Positions 8,854-18,200 of a stretch of DNA of 64,000 bases are shown in pieces; position 1 is the first letter of the stretch, and the number at the start of each line of letters is the position of its first letter. The position numbers and the translations under genes are program-made. Under the pieces are notes generated by a model. The model did not search any database. It was not told the DNA's origin and saw only the letters and a list, made by a program, of their open reading frames with translations. The DNA is from Aureliella sp031412515 (lineage in GTDB: Bacteria; Planctomycetota; Planctomycetia; Pirellulales; Pirellulaceae), in contig JANODD010000244.1 of the NCBI GenBank assembly GCA_031412515.1, positions 5,493 through 69,492 on the forward strand, given 5' to 3'.

Positions 8854-10010
8854 TCGAAACCTCCGCCTGCCGAAGTGTTGCGCGGTGATCCAAAAGATTG
8901 GTTACCGTTCGGCCTCTTCGACTGTCCACCAACATAGACGACGATTTGGACTTCGTGCGTAGGCGACTGCATCAAGCTGGATTCGCTACCGGACGAAGTC
9001 TCAGCGGTGGGTTCTGCGGCCAGAGCGCTGTCTGCAAATGCCATGTCAGTACCCAGGGGAATGCTCGCGAGCAAGTCGCTGGGATCACTTGAACCGCTGT
9101 CGCTACCTGTTGTCTTGGGTTCAGGAGGTTTCATATTGGCGCGCGCCGGAAAATCGAAACAGAGTGCGATCGCCCGCGGCAGACCGCCCACTTGATCACT
9201 GTTCCATTCACGTTTCCAACTTGCACCGTCAAAATACTGAAATTGAACGTTGGTCAAGCCTTCTAGTCGCGTCTCGCGAATGGCCAAGCCGCTGGACTGC
9301 GTTGTTTCGTCCGTTTGGCGATAGAGGTCTTGAGCCGTCAGGACGCGATCGGCAAGATTGTTAGTTGGTTGCGCGCGAGTGGGCGAACTTGGATTATTTA
9401 TAGCGGCAGTAGCATCCATCATCTCTCGCCGCGTCAATGAAAATTGCACCTCGCTTAAATCAGCTACTAATGATGAAGAAGATCCAGCTGAGTTCGAACT
9501 CTCGTCGGGTGCTAGTTTGTATTCAACCTCCAAAGTCTCGGCCGGCCATAGTGACTGCTGAGCTTGAGCGACGATTGCATCGCTATCTGAATACAAACTT
9601 GCAGCAGGCTCCAATTCGGTGTTCGCATTGGTCGTTGCGCCAGGCCCGTCCGATGAACTCGACATCACATTCTCTAAGAAGGGCAACGGATCGATCGATG
9701 GTGCGATCAAAGCTGTGAAGCCGAGTGAATTGCCGCTAAGTCTTGATTTTTTCGAGATTGAGTTCGTAGAGATCGGTTCGCTTTGAACAAGTTGTTGCAC
9801 GTCGGTCTGCAACCACTCGCGGGCGGCGCGTATCGTTTGGATCCGATGCGCTAGCTTCCATCCCCGCTGCTCGGCGCTGCTAAAGGTTCCCATAAGTGAC
9901 CATGCGACAGTCATCAATGCACCAAGCAGAGCGAGTGCCAGCATCAATTCGAGCAGGGTGTATGCGGCACTTCTTCTTAATCGAACTCGATCCGTGTCTT
10001 GATGGTTCAT
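8850..10010 (-). CDS. gspJ: Minor pseudopilin GspJ
   Basis: This is a 386-residue protein with a class III prepilin N-terminus. A short basic leader is followed by AYTLLELMLALALLGALM, with Glu at the fifth position of the mature protein, then WSLMGTFSSAEQRGWKLAHR, a typical GspJ helix. The body contains GspJ-like strands (EVEYKLAP; VQFQYFDGASWKREW), plus Ser-rich insertions that make it nearly twice the usual length of about 200 aa. By family role it is a tip component of the pseudopilus. Its ATG overlaps the gspI stop by 4 bp. Confidence 0.75.
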   Translation of the reverse strand: MNHQDTDRVRLRRSAAYTLLELMLALALLGALMTVAWSLMGTFSSAEQRGWKLAHRIQTIRAAREWLQTDVQQLVQSEPISTNSISKKSRLSGNSLGFTALIAPSIDPLPFLENVMSSSSDGPGATTNANTELEPAASLYSDSDAIVAQAQQSLWPAETLEVEYKLAPDESSNSAGSSSSLVADLSEVQFSLTRREMMDATAAINNPSSPTRAQPTNNLADRVLTAQDLYRQTDETTQSSGLAIRETRLEGLTNVQFQYFDGASWKREWNSDQVGGLPRAIALCFDFPARANMKPPEPKTTGSDSGSSDPSDLLASIPLGTDMAFADSALAAEPTAETSSGSESSLMQSPTHEVQIVVYVGGQSKRPNGNQSFGSPRNTSAGGGFE

Positions 10011-10555
10011 GGGAAGTTACCCTGCGGTGAGGGAGCAACAGCTTGCGCGGCGCCGGCTTGCATTCCGTCCGTTAATAAGCCAACTGCTGGCCGTGGTTGG
10101 CGAATGAATCGCGATATCTCAATCAGTGATTTGCCTTGCCCAGCAACTTGAACACCAGCGGTTTCGAACAATTCGACTGTCACTCGCAGCAATCCGCCAC
10201 CGCGAACCACGGCATTGTTGTCGGCTTGGTTTGGGCTGGCTTGGTTTGGGCTGGCCTGACTTAGGCTACTTTGGTTAAGGCCAATGTCAAAAGGTGTTGC
10301 GCTGATTCGAAATCCTCTTGCAGGCGGTCCAGGCAATTCGCCGCTTATTTCTTCAAGTCGACCATCACCTTTACCTAGCCCGGCCAAGAATTCGTCCATC
10401 AAGGATTCGGCTTGTGATAACGCAATGGTTCGCTCTTCAGCACGATTGCCGAATTTGGATCCTTGTCCAATCAAAGAACTTAGCACCATCGCGCTGGCGG
10501 CGAGCACAGCTGTGGCGATGATGATCTCAAGTAAAGAAAACGCATCTCGTTTCAC
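10007..10555 (-). CDS. gspI: Minor pseudopilin GspI
   Basis: This is a 182-residue protein with an N-terminal prepilin signature (KRDAFSLLEIIIATAVLAAS) and a GspI-like continuation with QAESLMDEFLAG. The start is a GTG that overlaps the gspH stop (GTGA). In family terms GspI nucleates the tip complex with GspJ and GspK. An internal stretch around 10222-10270 repeats a short Q-x-S-P-N-Q-A unit (SQASPNQASPNQADN), visible as three near-identical 15-bp repeats in the DNA, likely slippage-prone. Confidence 0.75.
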   Translation of the reverse strand: MKRDAFSLLEIIIATAVLAASAMVLSSLIGQGSKFGNRAEERTIALSQAESLMDEFLAGLGKGDGRLEEISGELPGPPARGFRISATPFDIGLNQSSLSQASPNQASPNQADNNAVVRGGGLLRVTVELFETAGVQVAGQGKSLIEISRFIRQPRPAVGLLTDGMQAGAAQAVAPSPQGNFP

Positions 10556-11238
10556 TTGACGATCTCCAAGGCACCTGTCGCGGAAGCGTACGTAACAGTG
10601 ATCTCTTGATTAATCGAAGTATCCAGCAGCACAATCGCCGCATCGCGTCCTTGCCCAGTCGCGACAAGCGGCAGCCACCAAGCCTGCCCTGCACCACCAT
10701 CAATATTTCCGGCTTGATCAACGCTTTTCGACATCATGGTATTCGACTGCACTTCTGCAACGGGAGCAGCCGACTCTGTTAGTGGGTCGCTCAAAGCTAA
10801 TTCGTCTGACGGTAAGTCTAAGGTCCAGCGGACATCGGAGATCACAACGGGCGCGGGCAAGGTCCATGTTCGAAGGGCGGATTGAGGTGTTGCTTGAAGT
10901 GAACGATTTCCAGGTTGCGTCAAAGTTGCTGGTTGCAACGATGTGCCCGTGGATGCAATATTCACGTCATTGCTCATGAAGTTGTCGAACGAGCCCGATT
11001 GAACGCTATCGCTACCTTGTTGCAGCTGCACGAACACTGGCGTGCCCGTGGTAATAGCTTGATAGCGACTGTCATCGATCGCGCTTCGAAGCGTTGCCGC
11101 AGCTTCACTAAGCGAATTGCGTCGCAGCGGTCGCTGGAGATTGGGCCATGCGATAGCCAGAAGGCCGATCATCACCATCAGGACAATGATCAGCTCAAGT
11201 AAAGAAAATCCGCGTTCGCGCGAGCGATTACTTGGCAT
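10552..11238 (-). CDS. gspH: Minor pseudopilin GspH
   Basis: This is a 228-residue protein with the prepilin motif RGFSLLELIIVLMVMIGLLAI and the GspH continuation (NSLSEAAATLRSAIDDSRYQAITTGTPVFVQ), typical of the GspH/FimT family. The ATG overlaps the end of gspG by 11 bp. It is predicted to join the pseudopilus below the I-J-K tip. The C-terminal strands are standard. A Ser/Thr/Gln-rich insertion is present in the middle. Confidence 0.75.
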   Translation of the reverse strand: MPSNRSRERGFSLLELIIVLMVMIGLLAIAWPNLQRPLRRNSLSEAAATLRSAIDDSRYQAITTGTPVFVQLQQGSDSVQSGSFDNFMSNDVNIASTGTSLQPATLTQPGNRSLQATPQSALRTWTLPAPVVISDVRWTLDLPSDELALSDPLTESAAPVAEVQSNTMMSKSVDQAGNIDGGAGQAWWLPLVATGQGRDAAIVLLDTSINQEITVTYASATGALEIVK

Positions 11239-11734
11239 TAGCTTTCGTTGAACCTGCTTCTTCGCCTTCGCCTTCTGCCGCTTGATTGCTTATGTCATCG
11301 CTTGATCCCGGTTGTCGATCGGGTCCGAGTGAAGAAATACGGGGGAAAGTTTCCGTTGTTTTTTCGCCTGATTTGTCTGCGCCTGATCCTTCGCTGCCAT
11401 ATTCATATTGGAACTCGCTTCCCCACGGATCGACCGGTAATTTCCCACCTTCGATATAAGGTCCGTCCCATTTCTTGGCGAGGGCTTCATCTTCAGGAGG
11501 ACTGACGAGCAGCTCCAATCCCTCTTCGGTCAGAGGGAAGGATTTCATGTCGACAGCGTAGGCTTTCAAGCACGAAACTAAATTGCCAATTTGCACTTGA
11601 GCGGTTCGGATGTCAGCTTTCTTTTGTGTGCCGAGTAAGCGGGGACCAACGATGGCAATTAGACCGACGAGGATGATCAACACAATCATCAATTCGAGCA
11701 GGGTGAGACCACGTCTTGCGTTGCGACGGTTCAT
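11228..11734 (-). CDS. gspG: Major pseudopilin GspG
   Basis: This is a 168-residue protein. The leader ends in RRG, and the mature start LTLLELMIVLIILVGLIAIV has Glu at position 5, the classic prepilin peptidase site. The downstream sequence (KADIRTAQVQIGNLVSCLKAY, then a WDGPYIEG and VDPWGSEFQYEY pattern) is diagnostic of GspG, the main subunit of the pseudopilus. The C-terminal tail is Glu/Gly-rich beyond the usual end. The ATG has an AAGGA site nine bases upstream. The 72-bp gap to gspF makes this the least tightly packed junction in the operon. Confidence 0.85.
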   Translation of the reverse strand: MNRRNARRGLTLLELMIVLIILVGLIAIVGPRLLGTQKKADIRTAQVQIGNLVSCLKAYAVDMKSFPLTEEGLELLVSPPEDEALAKKWDGPYIEGGKLPVDPWGSEFQYEYGSEGSGADKSGEKTTETFPRISSLGPDRQPGSSDDISNQAAEGEGEEAGSTKANAK

Positions 11735-11806
11735 AGTGGGATTCCTTTGCGGTGGGTTAAGTAGCGGGGTTGTTCTGAGGGTTTTTAAGGGGCTAGGTTG
11801 CGGAGC

Positions 11807-13027
11807 TTATCCGACAGACGAGTTAAGATCAAACACAGGCAGCAGCACGCCGACGATTACAAACATCACCATACCGCCGATTAAGATCAGCATCATGGGT
11901 TCGATCATGCGAACCATGACTTCCAATCGACGTTCGATACGACTATCGATTCGATCAGCGATTTTAACGAGCACTTCATCAAGCGAATTGGATTCTTCGG
12001 CGACACGAATCATGGCCATGATCTGTGGCGGGATCAATCCGCTCGCTGCAAGTGGCTTCGATAGTGAATCACCAGCGGTCACGTTGTCCGCCGACTTCAT
12101 CATCGCTTCGGCAAGCAGTACGTTGCCAGTCGATTCACTGCTGATTCGAATCGACTTGAGCAGCGGCACGCCATTACGGAGCATCGTACCAAGAACTCGA
12201 CAAGCCCTCGATACGGCTGCGTCGTGAAAAATAACACCGACCATCGGAGTTTTCAATTTCACACGGTCCAGTATGCGCAATCCAGCGTCGGTTTTGATCA
12301 AGCGAAAGACAACGAGGCTGATCGCCACAATCGCAATTACAACGAAGACACCATAGTTCAGCATGGTGTGACTTGCGGCGAGCAATATTACGGTGATCAG
12401 CGGTAAACCGGTTCCGTTTTGTTCAAGTCGATCGAAGAAGGGTTGAAATTTTGGAACAAGGAAGACAACCATCAAGGATGTAATAATGGTTCCGACGATA
12501 CCAAGAATGATGGGATAGGTCAGTGCCCCGACTATCTTGCTCCGCATCTCGTCTTGCTTGCGTAAAAATACGGCGGTTCGCTGAAGAGCCTCTTCGAGAA
12601 AGGCGCCTTCTTGACCAGCACGCACCATGCTCAGCGTTAGTTCAGAGAAAATCGCAGATTCTTTGCTCATCGCAATATCGAGGCTATCGCCTTGCGACAC
12701 TGCGTCATGGATGCGCAGCGTTGTTTCTTTCAGCCGCGGATTTTCGGTCGCTTCTGACAGTATACGAATCGACTCGAGCATGGGGACGCCGTTGGTCAGC
12801 AGATCAGCAAGCTGCGTACAAAAGTCTGCAGTCTGTTCTTTGGTCACCCGAATGGGAAGTGAGATGTTGGCCCAAGCGGGCATGGAGGTCTGTTGATCCA
12901 CGACCGTCATTGGGAAGAGCGACTGCGAGCGAAGTCGTTGCATGGCTTCGGCGCGTGAGCCTGCAGCAATGATTCCGGAGCACTTCTGCCCGCTGCTAGA
13001 TTTCGCGGTGTAAGCAAAGTCGCTCAT
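11807..13027 (-). CDS. gspF: Inner-membrane platform protein GspF
   Basis: This is a 406-residue polytopic protein with the two repeated T2SSF domains (about residues 70-195 and 270-395). These carry the family phrases FCTQLADLLTNGVPMLESIRIL and CRVLGTMLRNGVPLLKSIRIS, and three membrane helices around residues 170, 220 and 375. The N-terminal motif FAYTAKSSSGQKCSGII is typical. By family role it couples the ATPase GspE to pseudopilus growth. ATG 13027 follows the gspE stop directly; the TTG one codon earlier is less likely. Confidence 0.88.
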   Translation of the reverse strand: MSDFAYTAKSSSGQKCSGIIAAGSRAEAMQRLRSQSLFPMTVVDQQTSMPAWANISLPIRVTKEQTADFCTQLADLLTNGVPMLESIRILSEATENPRLKETTLRIHDAVSQGDSLDIAMSKESAIFSELTLSMVRAGQEGAFLEEALQRTAVFLRKQDEMRSKIVGALTYPIILGIVGTIITSLMVVFLVPKFQPFFDRLEQNGTGLPLITVILLAASHTMLNYGVFVVIAIVAISLVVFRLIKTDAGLRILDRVKLKTPMVGVIFHDAAVSRACRVLGTMLRNGVPLLKSIRISSESTGNVLLAEAMMKSADNVTAGDSLSKPLAASGLIPPQIMAMIRVAEESNSLDEVLVKIADRIDSRIERRLEVMVRMIEPMMLILIGGMVMFVIVGVLLPVFDLNSSVG

Positions 13028-13031
13028 CAAA

Positions 13032-14723
13032 CTAATCCGCTTTGGTCACGCGCAAAATTTCATCAACGGTCGTCACGCCGGCCAGAACCTTGTTCCAACC
13101 ATCCGTCCGCAGCGTTTCCATTCCGCTTCGAATCGCAGCCTGCTTGAGCACATCCGATGTGCCGCCTTGTGTCGCCAAATGTCGAATCTCTTCGTTGGCA
13201 ACCAACAGTTCATAGATCCCGAGCCGACCGCGATAGCCAGTTCGACGACAGCTTTCACATCCAACGGGACGATAAAGTCTGAGGGCTGGATCAAGTCGAT
13301 TGTCGATTGGGAAATCTTCAGGCAATTCATCTAACTCAGGACGATAGGCTTCTTTGCATTCCTCGCAAAGGACCCGCACCAAACGCTGGGCCAAAACGCC
13401 TTCGACTGTGCTCGCAACCAGGAACGGTTCAACGCCCATATCGCAAAGTCGCATAAACGCACTTGCGGAATCGTTGGTATGCAAGGTGCTGAATACCATA
13501 TGTCCTGTCAGAGAGGCTTGAGTCGCATTTTCAGCCGTCTCTAAATCGCGAATCTCACCGACGAGCACAACGTCTGGATCGTGCCGCAAGATGGCTCGTA
13601 AGCAGGCTGCAAAAGTTAAACCGACTTTCGTGTGAACTTGAATCTGGTTGATCCCTTCGAGTTGATATTCGATGGGATCTTCAGTCGTAACGATCTTGAT
13701 ATCTTCCGATTTGATTTCGCTGAGAGCACTGTAAAGTGTTGTGGTCTTACCGGAACCCGTTGGACCGGTGACCAGAACGATGCCGTGTGGCAAGCGAATC
13801 AGCTTTGAAAATTTCTCGTAGATCGATTCGGGCATGCCGATGCCGCGCAACGAGAATTTTAGATTGGTTTTATCGAGGATACGCATCACGACGCCTTCGC
13901 CGTGGAGCATCGGAATGATCGAAACACGGACATCGATTTCGCGCCCCGAGACTCGCAGTTTGATACGTCCGTCTTGAGGAACTCGTTTTTCGGCGATGTT
14001 CATCTTGGCCATGATCTTCAGGCGACTGATGATCGCGGCGCGAAATTGATTCATCTCAGGTGGAGTCGATTGCCGTTGAAGTACTCCGTCGATGCGATGG
14101 CGAATCTTTAAGCCCGATTCTTGTGATTCGATGTGAATATCGCTGGCACGCGCCTCAATCGCCTCACTGATGATTTCATTGACCAGTCGCACCACGGACG
14201 CTTGCTGTGCTTCTTCGGCATCTTCGAGACTGTCTGGATCGAGGCCTTCAAGCATCTCCACATCGCCCGATTGACGCTGTAGCGCGATCAGGCCATCAAT
14301 GGTCTCCGAACCGACGCCGAGATGCCGCTTGATCAGCCGCTGAACGGTTTCTAGCGAAGCTACAACGGGTCGCACTTCGACTTCCAAAGCAGACGCGACT
14401 GAGTCGATGGCTGCGAAATCAAACGGGTTGCTTACCACCAATCGCAACCAACCATCGCCACGCTCGATCGGAAAAACTGCATGACGGTGAATCAGCTTCG
14501 CCGGAAACCCTTCCAATGTGTTGTCAGCGACTTCACAATCATCCGATTCCAACCACTCGAGTCGCATCGACCGGGCACTCGTCGCAAGCAACTCTTGTGA
14601 GCTGTTGAATGACCACTGCTCTACCAACTCTTCCAGCGATTCGCCGATGTTCATGCGATCAGCGAGCTGCCGCAACTGAGCGGAATCCAGAGTCGGCTCA
14701 AGCGCTTTAGTGTTTGAAATCAT
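13032..14723 (-). CDS. gspE: Secretion ATPase GspE
   Basis: This is a 563-residue hexameric-type traffic ATPase. An N-terminal GspE/PilB domain (residues about 20-150) precedes the motor. Walker A GPTGSGKT lies near residue 318, and an atypical Walker B (DVVLVGEIRD) near 385. A conserved His-box (STLHTND) and a four-Cys zinc site (CEEC near 454 and CESC near 490) follow. All key motifs look intact. It powers pseudopilus assembly at the cytoplasmic face. AAGGA lies nine bases before the ATG. It is the first gene of the operon running to 3904. Confidence 0.9.
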   Translation of the reverse strand: MISNTKALEPTLDSAQLRQLADRMNIGESLEELVEQWSFNSSQELLATSARSMRLEWLESDDCEVADNTLEGFPAKLIHRHAVFPIERGDGWLRLVVSNPFDFAAIDSVASALEVEVRPVVASLETVQRLIKRHLGVGSETIDGLIALQRQSGDVEMLEGLDPDSLEDAEEAQQASVVRLVNEIISEAIEARASDIHIESQESGLKIRHRIDGVLQRQSTPPEMNQFRAAIISRLKIMAKMNIAEKRVPQDGRIKLRVSGREIDVRVSIIPMLHGEGVVMRILDKTNLKFSLRGIGMPESIYEKFSKLIRLPHGIVLVTGPTGSGKTTTLYSALSEIKSEDIKIVTTEDPIEYQLEGINQIQVHTKVGLTFAACLRAILRHDPDVVLVGEIRDLETAENATQASLTGHMVFSTLHTNDSASAFMRLCDMGVEPFLVASTVEGVLAQRLVRVLCEECKEAYRPELDELPEDFPIDNRLDPALRLYRPVGCESCRRTGYRGRLGIYELLVANEEIRHLATQGGTSDVLKQAAIRSGMETLRTDGWNKVLAGVTTVDEILRVTKAD

Positions 14724-15214
14724 CTGCTTCTATCCTTGAATTCGGTGGTGGGTGACTCGTGGAAAGTGAATTCAGTGCAACACGACGATCCACATCGTGA
14801 AAAAGCAACGAAGTCGTCGCTGAACACTTTTTGTTGAAACAACAAATTCACTCGCTCCGCGAATTCTGTAGGTGGGACCAGTTCAACTGGTGGTCGCGCG
14901 AGAATCGTTTGATTTGGAAGGTCCCGGTTTTTTACAAAACCAGCTGCAAATCTTGGTTGCTTTCCGGTTTCTCACGAAACCAGCTACAATTTTGGCGATT
15001 CAGGTGCAAACAAAGGCAGGAAGTTAAAGGTGGGAACTGTTCAAAGGTTTCTGTAAAAACGCTTAAACAGCTGTTAATATCTATCGGTTAAGCAAGATAA
15101 AGTATACCTCATAATCGACTTTTGATGAAGCGAAGTCCGGCTTGATAAAGCGTAACGCTTGCAATCTGCTCGAATTATACGGCAAACCACAACCGAACCC
15201 CCCCAATTCAGCTA
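14724..15214. other. Intergenic region upstream of gspE, with direct family C repeats
   Basis: This 491-bp gap holds two directly repeated family C arms at 14922-14989 (cores CCGGTTTTTTACAAAACCAGC and CCGGTTTCTCACGAAACCAGC), not an inverted pair as elsewhere. An inverted GACCAGTT/AACTGGTG sits at 14876-14893. It should contain the promoter for gspE and any terminator of the giant gene upstream, but no clear -35/-10 pair was identified. Confidence 0.5.
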
Positions 15215-18200
15215 TTACTTAGACATCAAAAGCTTTATGGCTTTTTCAAGATTCTTGGTGTTACTAGACTCTAATCGCAGCAACTTTACGCGACGCCCTG
15301 CGGCATCAATCGACTGTCTATCCAGTTTCTCAATGAAGGCTTTAATTTCGGTTGTGAGATCCAGTGGGGCGCGGAGGATGATCATATTCGTTGTTTCTTC
15401 GACGGCGACCGTCAACAGCGGACTATTCGCTTGAGCATTTAGTTGCTGAAGGACAATCGCAACCGATGTGGTGACTCCTTCGGGAATCGTAATCGGTCGT
15501 CGGCCCGCTCCGGCAGACAGTTGAGACTTGTAAACATCTTCAATGACCGACACAACGTTTTTTGCGCTGCTGTTATTGAGCTGAACCATGGTGGGTGTAA
15601 CTTGCTGGAGCGTATCGAGCAAGTCGTCAGAGTCGATGACGCCGAGCAGTTCTTCAACTGTCTTTCGGTCCGCTCGATTGCCACTGACGATCAGTCCATT
15701 GATACGCGCGTCGGCAACAATCTTTACACGTTGAAACACATCCATTGCCGGCGAACGCGTTGAACGATCTCCGGACTTGAACAACTCCGTCAGTAACTCT
15801 TGGACTTGCTCCGCGCCGGCGTGACGCAGCAAATAGACCGAGAAATTACCTGTCGTGGCAAACGGAGTGACTGCCGGACTGAGTAACGAGTCCAGCAAGC
15901 GGCCAAATTGGTCTAAGGCTGCCGTGTCGTCCGAAGCAAGCGTCCATTGGTCTTCTCCTGTAACCACGATAATCGGCGACGATTTCCCTGGTTTGTCAGG
16001 GGAAGGATTGGCAGTCTGCGGTGAATCCTCAGTGCGGGTAAATTGATTGTTGGCAATCTGAGTGCTGGCAAGTCGCACAACAGGTGTAGAGTCAGTCTGA
16101 AAACTACCCAGCGGACTCTTTTCAGGTGCAGCCTCTTGTTTTGGTGAAGTGCCAGCGGGTTCAATGATTTGCAGTGGATTGTCTCGCATGGTCGGCCACA
16201 ATCGCTGAATCTCTTCGAGCAAGCGTTGCGAATTGCGATGGATAGGTACGAATCTCAATCGTCCTGATGTCACCGTCGAGTTCACGGCCGAGGCTTCACC
16301 CATCTGCTTGAGCAATTTATGAACGCTCTCGAGCTGCTCCTTAGTAGCTCGCACTAGCACCTGCTGCAAGTTGCTGTCGACGGTAATCTGCGGCGCGTTA
16401 TTCGTCGGTTCGTCACTGAATAATGCTTCCGCAGCCATCTTGAACGAATACGGATCGGTCGTATTAAGCTGAATGATCTCAAGTTCGCGTTTCGGAGGTG
16501 TAAGCTGAGTCAATGCGTCTTCCACCATCTTGAGATGCTCTTGATCGCCGGTTACGTACAGTCGCTCGTTGAGCAAGTCGTAGCTGACCGAAACTTTTGA
16601 CGCAGAGTCCTTGAAGAGACTTTCGATCGAGGTTGCGATCGATTTACCGTCGACGCCGCTGAGTGAAAACAATCGCATCTTACGACCATCGTCCGAAGAT
16701 TTTGCAAGGTCTAGTTGTTCGACCAACTGCGCCGCGATTTTTAGTTCTTGGTTACTGCCTACAACAAAGACGCTTTTCGCTTCGCGACTGAAACTGACAC
16801 CGACTGTCGTTCTTCTTCCAAACGCAGTTTCAAGGGCCGCGGCTACGGTTTCAGGACTAGCATTCTTGAGCACAAACGCGTTGAGGGTAGGCAAGCGTGT
16901 GGGCTGGGAATTTAAACTCTCGATGACTTTGTTAATGGCTTCGTGTTCTTCTAACGTCGCCGTCGCAAAGACTCCGCCGCTGACTGAATCGGCTGAAAAA
17001 TCTGCTTTTGGGAAACTTTCTTTAAGAGCTTTGGCCAGTGGAGTTGGTTCAGCATTTGTGATTGCTAAAAATCGAGTTTCACGCGGTTCCTTGCCGCCGG
17101 CTTCAACCTCTTCAATCACTCTCGCAATACGTTTCATATCTTCAGCGCCGGCAGTAACGATAACACTATTCGACGCAGTATCCGAAGTCACTTTCGCATC
17201 GGCGACCATTTCTTGAACAGCGGTTCGTAGTGAAGTTGCACTCCCTTTTCCGATTGGAAAAACACGTGTTTCGCTGCCCGTTTTCTCAACATCAAAGTCC
17301 TTGACAATGGCCGCGATTCGCGTGTGCTGTTCGGTGGTTGCGGTCGCAATCAGAACTCGTTCTTCGCGCGAACCATAGATCGCCGCCTCAGGCATCAATT
17401 CATCGAGGACAATTTGAAGGCCGCGAGCACTTCCTTGCTTCAGTCTATAAACTCGCGTTTCCAACTCAGTCTTCTTTGGCACATCAAACGATTTCATAAA
17501 TTCAGCGATCTTGCGATGATCGCCTTCATTCGCCGTCGCAGCCACGGTTCGGGTAACCAGATCCTGTGCCAGTGTGGCTCTAGGTACAAGCGTCTGCAGA
17601 ATCGTCAGTGCGCTCGCTGAGCTGCCATATTGAAGCGGATAGACGACCGATGTGCGGACTTCTGGAGTTGGTAATTGCTGTTCGAGTAGTGCAACCTTCG
17701 AAGAAACCATTTCCAAGTCCTGCGGCGTGCCGATTACAAGCAGCGTGTTGTTCAGCGGGTTTGATTCAAGTCGAATTTGCGAAGGCAAAGTCGCTTGCAG
17801 TGCAGTCAGCAAACCGCTCAGCTGCACTCGCTGTGGATCGACATGAAAAACTTTGAAAGTGTTTTCAGATGAGTTTGGTCCATTGGTCATCAGCTCGATA
17901 ACCTCCGCAATACGCTTTTGTTGATCAGGTGATGCGACTACAATCAACTGGCCACTTGTCGGAATAGATGCAACTCCAATGGTTGGAAACAGAGTTTGCA
18001 AAGCCGTCTGCACTGCGATGACCTGAGTCGGTTTGATGATGTAAGTAGCGGGTTCTTTGGCGGCCGCGGCCGTTTTGCCGATCTGTTCAATAGCTTGCTG
18101 GATGCGGTTCTGTTGATCTTCGGACGCCCATACCGTTGCCGTCCTCGAGACAAGATCGGTACTGATTACAGCTTGGGGAGCAATCTGTCCAAGGATGGTA

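Noticed and set aside
11610..12227. 205-codon plus-strand frame across gspG/gspF
   Set aside because: It is antisense to two well-supported secretion genes, with Ser/Thr/Ile-rich content and no domain.
16611..17216. Long plus-strand open frame inside the giant repeat gene (201 codons)
   Set aside because: It is antisense to a strongly patterned repeat protein, its composition is that of a reverse-strand shadow (Ser/Arg/Thr-rich), and no binding site or domain is seen.
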